Below are positions 11,340 to 23,670 of a stretch of DNA of 64,000 nt, one piece after another. Origin of the DNA: Colias croceus (taxonomy: Eukaryota > Arthropoda > Insecta > Lepidoptera > Pieridae). Location: NCBI RefSeq assembly GCF_905220415.1, contig NC_059550.1:6698501-6762500 (forward strand), read 5' to 3'. Every line of letters starts with the position of its first letter. The first letter of the stretch is position 1. The notes below the pieces were generated by a model. It saw only the letters and a program-made list of their open reading frames with translations, searched no databases and was not told the DNA's origin. The position numbers and the translations under genes were made by a program.

Positions 11340-14300
11340 ATGTCTCGGTTGGAGTACTTGTTCAGTGTAACCCTTTTTTATTTGTTGGTGATATCAAATA
11401 ATGTGCACACTCAAGATGTATGTGTTAAAAAGGGTCCGTGTAAATGCGAATTTTCTAATGGCACTGGTATCGACTTAGCGGCTGCAGCGAAGGCTACATT
11501 TTACACCACTCAAACGTTTGAGCTACAAATGGGTGGTGCTGAATATGTCCTTAGTACATATTATTACCATCCTTGTTTTGATGTGACGCCCAGTGTAAAT
11601 AGTTCAAAGCCCGGCACCGGTTGCGACAGTCCATTGTCGGTAAGTTGAAAATCATTGAGACGTATCTATCTACGTATGCGCAATTTCTCTAAAGATACAA
11701 TTGACATCATTACTCCAGTATTCTATTTTGTATAGTTGGTTCATAAAACTTAATTTTTATATTATGTTAGATGTGTAAAATTATAACAATATGTTGAATA
11801 TTATGTTATATCATCATCATCATCATCATCATCATCAGCCCATATACGTTCCCACTGCTGGGACACGGGCCTCCTATGAGGGTACAGGCCATAATCCACC
11901 ACGCTGGCCAAGTGCGTGTTGGCGGATGACACATGTCGTCGAACTTTTTAATTCTTCGACATGTCGGTTTCCTCACGATGTTTTCCTTCACCGTTCAAGC
12001 AGTGGTGATGTTACAACATGCGCAGATAAATTGAAAAATCAATTTATTTCCTGCGCGCTCGCCTGGTCTTGAACCACGGACCATGTTATATAAAACTAAT
12101 CATTTATTAACCACTGGTTTAAGTACTTACATGCATAATATCTTGGAAACCTGATGTATTTATGCAATCTTCATCAAGACATTATGTGTTTTTCCGTAAC
12201 TGTAGGTATATAATTAATATATAACTTTTTGTTATAATCGATTTTCAATTTGGTCACAAATTATGTTCATGTCAATAAACCGTCATGTTCATATAATGCC
12301 ATTGCTCAATAAATAGAAAATGCTAGGGATTTTAAGCGCTATGTCCACAATAAACTGGTTTAAAATTTTCAGCTATGCCGTCATGTGGATAGGTTCAACT
12401 ATAATATAACAACCAACACATATGTCGCAGATGGCGGTATATATGAAAAAATGGGTGTTACCAATCTATCTGATTTCAGTTCTGATGGAAAATCAATCAT
12501 TTATACCAATCTACCATCGTAAGTTTTATCAATATTATTTTACACATATTTAGTTAAATATATCATTATCTAAAATTATATTATTATTAACTAGCTGTTC
12601 CAACAGATGTTGTTTAGTCCCATTTCCCCTTTTTGTGTTTTCTCTCCATAAGAACCTTCCTTGTGCCTTGACAAAAACTTAAAAAAAATTGCAGAATTGT
12701 TCAAGCATTTTACGCTTAGGAACACATTTAGCGGTTTCTTTTTATAATATAAATTGAAAACTATTTTTTTTATAGAAAGACAGTGAAGTACTCGCAGCTC
12801 TAGCTTGAAATGATTTTGAATTTTTGAATAAGCACTTTTCTGTGCATATCATAATATAAAAGTAGAGCAATTTACTAGCCATCTACTAATGTATAGAAAA
12901 TTTAATTAACTCCATGAAACCTTTGCGTGTCTTCTCCTAATCACCATAATTAAATTAACTTTGCAAATTAAAAAATGTGTTACTAATTTCTGGAAAACTA
13001 TTTGAGTAAAAGTAAAAGACACAAACATTGATAAAAAATTGGAATTCTTTTCCTTAAATTTAGGCACATTATTTAATACTTTATTATATAATTAATCAAC
13101 TTGACCAAGTCACAAAATCAAAACCAGTTTCTAAGACACTTAAAGTGGGTGAAAATAATTATTCAAACCAGTTTGGACTCAGTTTTTTGACCTTCATTCT
13201 TTATGGTTTAGAGATAAAACTATAACATGTGTGGTAACATAGTGAGGGTTTATTATAATAGTATTCAAATAATTATGGAAATGCTTAGATACACTTGAAT
13301 ACTATTGTAACAAAATCTTTTAATATTTAAAACTAAATTTCTTTAAAGACATATTTTAACTTTTTAGACTAATAATACATATACAAGTTAACGTTTAAAT
13401 CTGTGTACATGCATTTTCTTTTCTAATCAATTGCTTTGATGAAACTTTACATCATTAGCTATGAAGCCTGGTCAAATGAAATAAAATATAATGATTAGAG
13501 AATATACTGTATACTGTAGCAGTAGATATTTTTCTCTTTGGCTCTATAGTCTTTTTACAAAACAGTTGTTTAAACATAGACATCACTCAATTTTACATTA
13601 AAATTAATTTATTATTAGTTAAGTATATATATTTTTTTAATGGTATAACCTGTTTTTCATTTTATCATAATTGGATAAAATATGGTAACTGTTGATAACA
13701 CAAGTGATAACTGCGTTAAAAACAACCGACTTCAAAGTTGCACTTGCAAAATTCACAAATACCTACAGACAAAAATGCTCATAAAATAAAAACTACTGGG
13801 CCTATCCCAATAAAATTTTTATGGGACCAATTCGACACCATCCCGCATCGAACAAAAAAAGAATCACGTAAATCGGTTCAGAAACCTCGGAGTAATCGGT
13901 GTACATACATAAAAAAAAAAAAAAAAATACCGGCCGAATTGATAACCTCCTCCTTTTTTTTGAAGTCGGTTAATAAATTAAATGTTGTTTTTAATTAAGT
14001 TGCTGCTACATCTAAATGAGTACATTATATTATGTGTAATATAAATGTATGACAATTGTAGGTATTTAAAGTTGTTTAAACATGTTACATATTCATCACA
14101 TGTTCCAAAAATAGAAAAACAGAGAATCAAAAGGAAACCCATGACATATGTATCTCAAGATTATATAAAAATAGATAATTTAAAAATATTTTTTTTTTCA
14201 GATCAACAATTGTTATGCTAGTCTGTGCCCAATCTGAAGGTGAACTGAATGTGTACTCGTTAGCAGAACCTAATAAAATTGTAAGTATTTATTGACATTA

Positions 14301-15720
14301 CTAGTTTCTGTTTGTTTATGTAGTTCATGAAAAAGTTATTAATGATAAAGAAATTACTTCGAAAATATTATAGAACATTAAATGTAAACAGTAAACAATT
14401 CATTATTTATAAAAAATGTGGCGCAAAAATAACATAAGCTACAGAAGTCATAAAGATTAGGATAAGATATAAAAGCATTAATGTATTATCACTTGCACTA
14501 TGTATAATGAAAAAGTACTATCATATGATCTAACATAAACTGTATTATATCAAATTATTGTACTTCTATTAAAATATCAATAATACATATTGACATATCT
14601 TGCAGGAATGCATTCACAGAGAATTTTATTTTATAGGCTTGTTAGCTATCTCAAAACGCAAATTTCGATTATTTACAGGGTGTAATCGTTAAGTGTGCAC
14701 AGGCGATTCATATTTCATACTTAATGTATGGGAGGGTTTAAAGATTTTTTTTTTTATATTTCTCGAAAAATTTATTACGGCCATTTTACTCATTAGGTTA
14801 AGTACTTTCGATATCAGTTTAAAGTTTTTTGTTATCTGTAATACTTACGGAAAAATCGCCTGTGAATACTTAACGATTACACCCTGTATATGTATAATTT
14901 ACCTGCTTTTTTCAGGTACTCAGCTTTTATACAAGACATGCATGTTTAACATTGATTGAAGAAATAGGGAGGTCTTTGGGGTCAACTCTGTTGATAATAT
15001 TCTTCTCCTGTGTCATCTTCTACCTGGTCCTCGGAGTTTGTACCAAGAAATTCTTGATGGGAGCTACAGGTTTAGAAGTTGTGCCGAACCTTGCTTTTTG
15101 GATGGACCTACCTACCCTTGTGAAGGTAGCTATTGAACCCTATCCAAGTAATATTATATACGCGAATAAGAACTTAGTATTGCCCTCTTTCATGCAAGAA
15201 CTTTGTAGCAGATTTTGATAATACTTAACTGTGACGTAGCTTATGTACCAAAATGAAATGAATAACTACTCTAGAAGTTTTTTTTTTCAAGCGGGCCGCT
15301 CACTAGTGATACCATGTGTTTGAAAAAGTGTACATCAATGCAATTAGAACAACTTATGAACTGTCCAACATTTTTATATTTTTAAGCTTGCTTTTTCTTA
15401 AGCTTTTTTAAGCTTGCATAGCTTCTATCGCGGGCCTTGAGCGCGTGGACCGAATCGAGAAATTCCGTAACGAAAAAAACCTCACGCTCCGCACTCCGAC
15501 GGGCGGAGGTGTGGCTTGAAGGCATAGCATGCAATAGCTTTACCGCGGCAGTCCCCGAGTGACACACGTCGTTTTTTATTCCAACTTCTGTACAAATTGT
15601 AATTGACATTTCATTATTTTCCAGGACGGTTGGGTGTTCGCGATCAACGGTTTCAAATTGCCCACGCGTGGCGCTGGGCCCGTGACGTCACCGGACCCGA
15701 ACAGCTACGACAGCATATAA
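11340..15720 (+). CDS. M6PR: Cation-dependent mannose-6-phosphate receptor-like protein (complete, 5 exons)
   Basis: Exons 11340-11639, 12373-12518, 14202-14280, 14916-15125 and 15625-15720 join with GT..AG borders and phases 0,2,0,0. The product is 276 residues; human CD-MPR is 277. It is a type I membrane protein of the Golgi/endosome sorting pathway. A signal peptide (about 1-24) precedes a lumenal MRH-like domain with paired cysteines and N-glycosylation sites (NGT, NSS, NIT), then one transmembrane segment (about residues 196-218). The cytosolic tail has GATGLEVVPNLAFWMDL, matching the Phe-Trp sorting motif region of CD-MPR. The tail ends in YDSI, which fits YxxΦ, and lacks the acidic-cluster dileucine of mammals. 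The arginine that precedes the VVMISC strand in mammals and contacts mannose-6-phosphate appears to be replaced (SSTIVMLVC here), so M6P binding is doubtful. Confidence 0.9.
11812..12082 (-). mobile_element. Retroposon with (ATG)n tail
   Basis: Flanked by a duplication ATGTTATAT (11803-11811 and 12083-12091). Reading on the - strand, it starts with GGTCCGTGGTTCAAGACCAG, which includes a B-box-like word, and ends in a run of about nine ATG units. This is a common lepidopteran retroposon. It lies in intron 1 of the M6PR-like gene. A degraded relative is at 51158. Confidence 0.75.
12592..12755 (+). repeat. Retroposon tail fragment, family A
   Basis: Degraded relative of the 7142 and 49108 copies: ACTAGCTGTTCCAACAGATG start, TCTCTCCATAAGAACC, then ATTGCAGAATTGTTCAAG. 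In intron 2 of the M6PR-like gene. Confidence 0.45.
13724..13973. mobile_element. TIR element with AACCGACTTCAAA ends
   Basis: AACCGACTTCAAA at 13724-13736 pairs with TTTGAAGTCGGTT near 13959-13971. It carries TAAATCGGTTCAGAAACC-type filler and a poly-A run. Abundant in Lepidoptera; a one-ended fragment is at about 47538. In intron 2 of the M6PR-like gene. Confidence 0.6.
14676..14886. mobile_element. Short mariner-type MITE
   Basis: A 33-bp inverted end beginning CAGGGTGTAATCGTTAAGTG is matched by the complement ending at 14886, with TA on both sides (14674-14675 and 14887-14888). 211 bp, no coding capacity. In intron 3 of the M6PR-like gene. Confidence 0.8.
15382..15590. repeat. Dispersed GC-rich repeat, copy 1
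   Basis: Contains GCATAGCTTCTATCGCGGGC, GGAGGTGTGGCTTGAAGGCA and AATAGCTTTACCGCGGCAGT. An inverted copy is at 31185-31345. Lies in intron 4 of the M6PR-like gene. Family not identified. Confidence 0.6.
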
Positions 15721-15914
15721 CATCAGGACCTCACTGAGGGCCAATTGGTACTCATCGAGTAGACTGGACTGATACCGTGTGATATGTGGTGAATATTCTT
15801 AGTATTGCACTCTGTGGAAGGGAACTATGGTCCTCGATCTTGTGTAATATGTATCAGTAGTCATTTGGCCTTTTAAATATTTTTTATATGTTTGATTTAA
15901 TAGAAATGGCAGTC

Positions 15915-16015
15915 GATTTGTAAATTAAAGATTTTAAACGCGATATATTCATTATATTATTTTTCCGACGTTTCGCACACTTTGCACGTTCTCCCCTGAC
16001 CACACTCGCTGCAGT
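15915..16015 (+). repeat. Dispersed repeat fragment, copy 1 of 2
   Basis: Shares AATTAAAGATTTTAAACGCG, ATTCATTATATTATTTT, CCGACGTT and the CACACTCGCTG region with 18195-18320 (same orientation). It resembles a widespread lepidopteran retroelement 3' fragment; class unsure. Confidence 0.5.
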
Positions 16016-17317
16016 GATAAATTCTTTAATTTCTAAATGTATAATACTCGCGTAAAATCGAACAAGAACAAATAAGAACAAGATCAAGCAATAGAGATTT
16101 TGCTTAGAAGTAATGTATGTAATAAAGATTTTTTTCCCTTCTCTGATTGAAAAGGGACAATAGTTAAGTTCCACACAAATAAATGGATTGAAAAGACATT
16201 TTTTAACTTTGTAATAGTATTAATGTTTAATATACTCGTAAAGGCCATTAACTCCATTATTAGGAAATTATTTGCTTTATCATAGCGATTTTATTTGATA
16301 TTAATAAAATGTTTAAATGAACAAACAAATTGTTATAGAATTTTCAGAAAAAAGTCAATGGTTTTACAACTATACCATTGATTTTTCGTACATATTATAT
16401 TTCATACTAAGGATATTTACTTTGGCTCGTTGATCAAAGTTTTTATAAGATGTTTTTGTTTGTCCACCCGTCACTAGTCTAGTTATACGTATATTAGATT
16501 ATCACCTCATTATATCTATGTATAGATTTATCGTTTCACTATAGATAGGTTTAATTGTTGTCTTAGTTTATATTCAGTTTAGTGTCCATCTTGAATGCAA
16601 TGCAAATGTATAATAAAACGTTAGTAATATATGACTTGTTTTTCGTAAAAATATACATAACTAAATGACAACCATATCTATATGTAAGAAGTTTTTAAAG
16701 TATGCGTGCTCTGTGGTGCGAAAATTGTAATGCACCTAAAAATAGTTTATTATTTGCTTTGAAAATAAAATGTACCGATAAAGATGGTTTTTACTGTATT
16801 TTGTAACAGTTTATTAAATCTTTGTAAATTGCCAATGTTTTGCTCAAGAATTTTTTGGTATACTTTATTTTTAAAAACGATTTATATTTTCTAAGCTTCG
16901 CATACTATGGTATTACTGGATATACATATTCTAGTTTTTAAAGAAAATTCTCGGCAAATGAACAAAAAGCTATATAAATATTAATCTGTAGATACGTAAA
17001 ACAAATATATTTTATTAAATACATATTTAAATAATACCCCAGATAATATAAATTTACGTAAGGCCTTAATGTGATCTAGTTCTATATATTAATATGGTTT
17101 GTAATAATGTGAGTCACATTCCTTCAAATATAAATTGCAATTTTTTTACAAATAAAAATTATAGTAACTACGTAAAATATAAGTATAATGTTACAGTTAG
17201 GACTAATTAATAGTAACACTGTAAAATGACTTTTTGTCGCATAAGCAATTTTATTTTAATTGGTTTAAAATAACACAAAAAAATTGGTTGTCTGTAAGGT
17301 CGGTTTACTGACGATAA

Positions 17318-17492
17318 TTGAACGTGACAACGTCCGATTGTGCTTCTTTGTCGCTCTTTCCGCGCTCTCGCTCGCACTTCAAGCCTTACATGGAACGCCT
17401 CAGATGAGTCAGAGCGAGGTAACGCCGCATGAGTCATGTTTTTTCGTGCGTGCAGCCGGCTTTATCGAATTATAAGACGTTGTCACGTCAAA
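17318..17492. repeat. Small GC-rich element with TTGA(A)CGTGACAACGTC ends
   Basis: TTGAACGTGACAACGTC at about 17318-17334 and GACGTTGTCACGTCAA at 17477-17492 are inverted copies. The inside is more GC-rich than its surroundings. No ORF or target duplication supports a class. Confidence 0.45.
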
Positions 17493-18194
17493 AATTCTAA
17501 GTATATGCATAAAATATATACTTGCCATTTGATTTGATTATATCGAAGTATTTGTGCCAATTGAAAAGATGTATATTTTTTGGAAAACTAATATAATTTC
17601 GTTAAATAATAGCTATCTATGCATAATAAACTAAATAATTAGCTAAGTGAAAGGAGATGTTTTCACTTTGGACTTGATAATACATCTTGTTTGTAGTTTA
17701 TCCCGGATCAAGATTGTACGGTAAAATTAGGTTTTACGCTTAAAGCGCTGCTATATTTGTTTTATTTATACGTGTTGCCAATTATGAAAAATTCACGGCA
17801 CCAATAAAACTTTAAAACACAAAATAACATCTGTAACGAACTGCACACATTTTACCCATTTTTTATACTGTCTGCATAAATTTTTGAAACATCTCCTTTG
17901 GAAAAGTTATGTTTTACTGTTTGTCTACTATTTATCTACTACGTATATTATAACCAATAAATGTATTGTTTTTACACATATCCATTTTTTACTGTGCGTC
18001 TTTGTATTACAAAAAAATCAAGGGTGATTACATTACCAGTTGTGCAATAAGATTGATATTTTTGTTTTATTCTTGCACAAACTAGTGTGAAAATGTTGTA
18101 TTGAATCTCTCCTTGAAAATAAACTGTATTGAACATATTTTAGTTTTATTTACATTTCATGTACCTACTCTTAAAATTTGATAGGGTCTCATAA

Positions 18195-18320
18195 TTTTAA
18201 TTAATTCAGTCAGAAATTAAAGACTTTTTAACGGATTTTAAACGCGATTTATTCATTATATTATTTTCCCGACGTTACGAACACTTTACAGCGAGCGTGG
18301 TCACGGGGAGACAATTAATT
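18195..18320 (+). repeat. Dispersed repeat fragment, copy 2 of 2
   Basis: Second copy of the 15915 repeat, with GATTTTAAACGCGATTTATT, TTTTCCCGACGTTACGAACA and GCGTGGTCACGGGGAGAC. Confidence 0.5.
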
Positions 18321-18879
18321 AATTCAGTCAGTCAATCTTAATTCCAGTATTTCGGTGGGGGAAAGCAGTAGGTACTTATATTCTTGCTTACGGTTAGACT
18401 TAGACGGAGGTCTTAGAAAATTCCTATCGGAATGAATTCCTATTGGATAATATTTCCCCTAATTAAAATGAGTCCATTTCACTAATTAGCTTCCCAGTTA
18501 TCTTCAGACACAAGCATGCTATGAAATCGTTCCATTGTGATTTGAGACAGCTGTATAGCTTGAAACAGCCATCTCTCAAATCTCTACTCAAATTGTATAA
18601 ACAAACGCCCTTTTGAGAGTAGGCAGCGTCACGTGACTTCTTTTTTATAGATATTAGCATTGGTCTTAAAACTATATAATGTTGCCCAATATAACGTAAG
18701 TTTACGTGAAGGTAGGGATATTAAAAATCACGTATATTTTATCGTATTTTGTATTTATTGAGTGTTTGAATTTAATAACATTAAAGGAAAAAGATTTTAT
18801 GTGAGGCATTAATGATTTCTTAATGTAAATAATAAAAGCACATTTTACAAAATAATAACTGTTGGGTACATCTCGGCAT

Positions 18880-19885
18880 TTATTGCAGTAAGAATCCATT
18901 CTGTAATTGAAAAATGAAAGTGTTAATTTCAATACTATTTTCCTATACATGTTAATTTTAAAGGAGATATTAAAATTACCTGTGCTGCGTTATTAACTAA
19001 ACACGTGGCCAGAAGTGAGGCCCTCTCGCAACCTTTTTCAGCATCATTAACTGTTTCTTCATTTACTGAAACGAACACATATACTTAAAATACCTTTAGA
19101 ACAATTATTGTGTTGTGAAAACTATATTTTTTTCTACTTTCCATAGCCATTAGGGGTTATTGTGTAATGTTGCCAGAAATGTTAGTGTTGCATGTTTATT
19201 GTCATTTAGTGAAACCCAAATTGCGTAGTGTTATTTACCTTTTTTACACAAGTCGTATAATTTCCTTGCATTTTTGATTTTGTCCTTATCATCAGAGAAC
19301 TCTTTAAGAGATAGCTGGTAAGCGCTCTCATCGTCAAACATACCCTTGTCGTCAATCTGAAAATAATTGTGTTGCTAGGTATAAGATATAGATTATAGAG
19401 TTATCTTTTTCTTGTAGCCGCAGACCTATGAAAAATTACTTTACCGGTTTGAAATTTTAGAACGTTTTAAAAAAGACTTGCAAGCAGGTAGGTATATTGG
19501 TATCAAGTAGCCAGTAGGTGACCGATATCGGGAATAATAATTCTAAATCATGGATTCAAAATGATATGTTTAGTTCAAAAGATAGCTTACCCATCCAACT
19601 TTCTTAAAAACGCACGCAAGAAGACACTTCGCGTTGTCGCTGCTGGGAATTTTGTGATCTTTCATCATGTTAACTTCATGGCTTGTGACTGAGTGCTCTC
19701 CGCTACACTCCATAGCTTTCTCCAAGAACCATGCCTTTATATCGGCTTCAGATTTCGCCTAAATAAAGATATTATGTGGCTTAGCATAAATAGTAATGGG
19801 CTTATTTTAATAACGGTTACTTTGGTGTACTTACATAACATGCACCGATAAAACAAAAACAGAATAGAATTTGTAAATATGCCAT
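18880..19885 (-). CDS. OBP-1, classic odorant-binding protein (type I exon structure)
   Basis: Exons 19885-19835, 19758-19591, 19356-19239, 19065-18980 and 18900-18880 join with GT..AG borders and phases 0,0,1,0 into 147 residues. A 17-residue signal peptide (MAYLQILFCFCFIGACY) precedes a helical domain. The six cysteines fit the classic OBP pattern: C1 in AMEC, C2-x3-C3 in KCLLAC, C4 in LYDLC, and C5-x8-C6 in GCERASLLATC, with 26 residues between C1 and C2. OBPs are secreted carriers of hydrophobic odorants. The last exon codes only NGFLLQ. It is separated from the other type I genes by the five type II genes. Confidence 0.92.
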
Positions 19886-19933
19886 TTTCGCAACTTCGTA
19901 ACAAACACTGGTGGTTGTTTTGGTGAAATATCA

Positions 19934-19940
19934 TTTTATA
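19934..19940 (-). promoter_or_regulatory. TATA box of OBP-1
   Basis: TATAAAA on the - strand, 49 bp upstream of the OBP-1 start codon. Confidence 0.5.
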
Positions 19941-20204
19941 CCAGATGCTTTTATCATGTAATCATTATCCGTATTACACTAATGTTTTTTAAATTCGTAA
20001 ATAAATTGTTTATAATCATGATTGTAAAATAATTTTGACCTGTTTTTTACTTGGGGTTGCTTCTTGATTGTTTTAAGATTTGACGACCTTCACTGCTGTT
20101 GTTTGATTTTCACAAACAGTTTGTCAACCGTTCATTAAAATAAGGCTAGTGTAATTTTCACTTGTAGTTATTTTTTTAGCGATATGAAAATCTATAGTTA
20201 CTAA

Positions 20205-20405
20205 TAATATTATAAAGCTGAAGAGTTTCTTTGTTTGTTTGTTTGAACGCGCTAATCTCGGGAAGTACCTACTGGTCCGATTTGAATAATTCTTTCGGTG
20301 TTAGATAGCCCATTTATCTAGGAAGGTTATACTTAGGCTATATAACATCACGCTACGGTCAACAGGAGTGGAGCTACGGGGGTGAAACCGCGCGGAGCAG
20401 CTAGT
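20205..20405 (-). repeat. Retroposon tail fragment, family B (antisense)
   Basis: Antisense copy of the family with GCGCGGTTTCACCCC, CTATAAC and TCGGACCAGTAGTTCCCGAG, ending in TTATAATATTA. Other copies at 22475, 50672 and 59405. Confidence 0.65.
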
Positions 20406-21256
20406 AATGAATATACTTATTAAAATTACTAGGGAATTCTTTTGTAATTTACGAGTGGTTATGTTACAAAACCTCCTTTATGTGGCTTAGCTTCGACTTG
20501 AAAATTATTGTGTGAAGAACATGTATTTTTTAATTCTCGTTTTAAATTTTCAAAAACATAATGGAGTTTTGTGATAAGTTGGTATAGGTACCTTACACAG
20601 TACCTAAATTAGATGTACGAAATATTGGGGAATATTCAGGAGTACCTAAGTAGTAAGTAAGGGTTTAACAATACTTATACCTAGTAGGTAGGTACCTAAA
20701 CATTTTAACTCTTTTGCTAGCTCTATCCTTTTAAAGGTCACATGGAGAGTTCGTTCCACACCAGCGGCTTTACATGAAACATCCGTTTTCCATTGATGTA
20801 TCTACTGTCCACGTACCTATAATTAATTTAGATTTGATTGATATCAATTTTATTTCAACATTACATTAATTCATTAAAAATACAATAGCAATGATGGAAA
20901 GCATGTCAATATATTCTGCATTTGTAATTTCATTTACACAGATATATACGGTAGGAACGGTACGATAGGGTGGGTACGTTTATAATAATTATTATTTACC
21001 TACATTAGTGCTTTCGGCTTTGGCAGTGGTACGTATAGGGCCTATTATAGACCGTAAGGGTTCACGTACGTTTTTGAAATTGTTCCAGTAGGTACCTAGT
21101 TCTTGAAATTAACACGTCCAAACACACAAATAAACTCCTAAGTTTTATATTATTGGTAACTATTATAGACAATATGTATAAACTAACTAACCTAAAGCTG
21201 CCTTCTTACTAATTAGGAAGTCATTAAAAGTAACGCTGTTTTAATAGTGACACTAC

Positions 21257-21297
21257 GGGTAAGTACATACTATACCTACTATAGTAAGTACTTACCC
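21257..21297. repeat. Short near-perfect hairpin
   Basis: GGGTAAGTACATACTATA pairs with TATAGTAAGTACTTACCC around a 5-base loop CCTAC, with one mismatch in 18. No ORF nearby. Confidence 0.5.
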
Positions 21298-21540
21298 TTG
21301 AGACGTTTTTATATGATGTATTTTTTCAACAATAAAATTGCATATAATTGTTTGATATGAGAACGACAGCCATAAATCAAAGGCAAATTAGTTTCATGGC
21401 GGCGGAAAAATCTCAACTAATAGCACCTTTTTGAATAAAGTAGTTTTTCTTAGAGCGGAAATAATTATTTGGCTGAATGCCTTCCATGATCCATCATACG
21501 TGTATCATTCATGATATGTACCTAAGTTATATAAGTATAC

Positions 21541-21720
21541 TAGCGTTTCACCCCGGCTTCGCCCGTGGTACCTACATGTATACGTTTTTTTTCATAAAAA
21601 CTATCCTATCTCTCAAGTTGGATCGAACTGCACATGGTGTGCGAATTTTATTATAATCGGTTAAGTGGTTTAGGAGTCCATTGAGGACAAACATTGTGAC
21701 ACAAGATTTATATATATATT
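21541..21720 (+). repeat. Retroposon tail fragment (CTTCGCCCGTGG family)
   Basis: Begins TAGCGTTTCACCCCGGCTTC and GCCCGTGGTACC, then CTATCCTATCTCTC and ATCGGTTAAGTGGTTTAGG. Typical lepidopteran RTE/SINE tail. Confidence 0.55.
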
Positions 21721-21900
21721 AAGATATTGTATACCATGATATTATATAGTAAGCAAATAATTATTACCTACGCGAATTGTAAACTGGATCCAATACAAGG
21801 GCGGATCCAGCTTTAGTGCCAGGGGGGGGTCACATAGTCGAGGTCGAGTTACAAAAGCTATATTTTGATAAATTTAATTGATGAGTAGATAGTAGATTTA

Positions 21901-23670
21901 AAAAAACGGCCAAGTGTGAGTCGGATTCGCGCACAAAGAGTTCCGTACAAACATGTTTTAACTTTAAATTTTTGCTTTTTTGCAATTTTTCCTTTATCAG
22001 TGCTATAAGACGTAACTTTCAATTTTTTTTATAAAATTTCAAGATTCTGTGTTTACGGGAAGTACTCTGTAGGTTTTGATTCCTGGCGACATGACACTTG
22101 CAAATGTCGAAACGATAATTTGCAGCATAAACGGCTCTATCTTTTGATTACATTGGGTTATAAGTTTGATTTTTCCCCACTTGAAGGGACCGTAGATTTA
22201 AGTACCTATTCGATATTAATTTCAGCGTAGAGGTATCTACGTGTTCCTGAGAAAAAGGGTCTTAACAGACAGACAAACTTTAAAGTTAATACCTAAATAT
22301 ATTTTGTTTTACATTCTAGTCATTATTTTTTTTTGCAATTATTTCTTTATCTGTGCTACAAGATGCTGCTTTGTATCGAATTTCAAGATTGTTAATTCAC
22401 AGGAAGTACCCTGTAAGCTTTGAATTTTGATAAATGATAACCTTGCGAATGTCGAATGCGAAAATATTCAGCACTAGCTGCTGCGCGCGGTTTCACCCCC
22501 GTGGCTCCACCCCTGTTGGTCGTAGCGTGATGACACATAGCCTATAACCTTCCTCGATAAATGGGCTATATAACAGCGAAAGAATTTTTCAAATCGGACC
22601 AGTAGTTCCCGAGATTAGCGCGTTCAAACAAACAAACAAACATACAAACAAACAAACTCTTCAGCTTTATAATATTAGCACAGACTAATAATAATATACT
22701 ACGTATACAAATATTAGTATAGATTTACGGCTGTATCTTCGTAATCAGCGTTGACATGGAAATTCAGCTTAAAGATATGAGTACATATTATAATATGTGA
22801 ATATCAATTTAATAAATTTAAGCGTTCATAGTTAAAAGGTTATAAGTTTTAAATTATTTTTTTTAACATAATGTCATTAAAAATTCGTATTTTTCGTAAT
22901 TACTCCTATAACTGTGTTATAAGATGTTACTTTGTACCAAATTTCGAGGCTCTGTGTTCTTGGGAAGCACCTGTAGGATTTGATTTCCTTGCGAATGTCG
23001 AAATTTTCAGAATTTACGGCTGTATCTTTTGATTGCGTTGGCTTACACATTTGATTTTTTCACAGCATCAAGAGACCGTAAACTTTATTATTCCATATAA
23101 ATTTCAGCTTGATACCTCCACGCGTTCCTGATTAAAAGGGTGTTAACAGACAGACAGACATTCGCAAGGTCATCAAAACCTGCAGGGTACTTCCCGTAAA
23201 CACATACTCTTGAAATTTAGTTAAAAGTATCTTCTTATAGCACAGATATAGGAATAATTGTGAAAACCCTGATTTTTTAATTACATTAAAAAATATATAT
23301 TTTTAATAATTTTTGACTTACAACCCCTTCACTCAGTATTAAATTGATATTCACATCAGAACTCAGGTCTATAATAACTTTAAGCTGTTATTTAATTCCA
23401 CTTCTATGTCAACGCAATCAGAAGAAATAGCAATTAAAGCCACCAATTCTGAAACTCGCAACTACTTGCAAGGGAATCAAAACCTACAAGGTACTTCCTA
23501 TGAACATCGAGTCATGAAATTTGATTAAAAGCAAATTAAAAGCAACGTCTTAAAGCACAGATAATGAAAAAAAATGTTTGAAAAAAATTTTAAGATACAA
23601 GTTACAACAAAAAAATAGGTTTGCTCGGAGCTCTCGGTGCGCGAGTCCGACTCGCACTTGGCCGTATTTT
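21901..23670. mobile_element. Nested TIR element, ACGGCCAAGTG(T/C)GAGTCGG family
   Basis: Left end ACGGCCAAGTGTGAGTCGG at 21906 is matched by the complement of CCGACTCGCACTTGGCCGT ending near 23665; about 26 of 29 bases agree. The interior has several diverged copies, in both orientations, of a unit with GGGAAGTACTCTGTAGGTTT (near 22055, 22400, 22965, 23185 and 23480). Very common lepidopteran repeat; no ORF. Confidence 0.65.
22475..22680 (+). repeat. Retroposon tail fragment, family B, nested
   Basis: ACTAGCTGCTGCGCGCGGTT, GTTGGTCGTAGCGTGATG, CAAATCGGACCAGTAGTTCC, a CAAA-rich tail and TTATAATATTAGCA. Inserted in the 21901-23670 element. Confidence 0.7.

Larger units (their letters stand above)
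15721..18879. other. Intergenic/3' UTR region after the M6PR-like gene
   Basis: No further exon is supported. Likely polyadenylation signals include AATAAA-type words near 16181 and 16612. Two directly repeated fragments (15915 and 18225) and a small inverted-repeat island (17318-17492) are present; the rest is plain AT-rich DNA. Confidence 0.5.

Noticed and set aside
11791..12072. His-rich ORF (MLYHHHHHHHHQPIY).
   Set aside because: It is the CAT microsatellite tail and body of a retroposon with a clear target duplication, not a gene.
15285..15310. GCGGGCCGCTCACTAGTGAT resembles cloning-vector polylinker sequence.
   Set aside because: Only about 11 bases match and the NotI-like word is imperfect; it lies in an ordinary intron, so chance is likelier than contamination.
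16200..18880. Additional OBP exons or a gene between the M6PR-like gene and OBP-1.
   Set aside because: No exon with the C-x3-C or C-x8-C patterns or long open frame was found on either strand.
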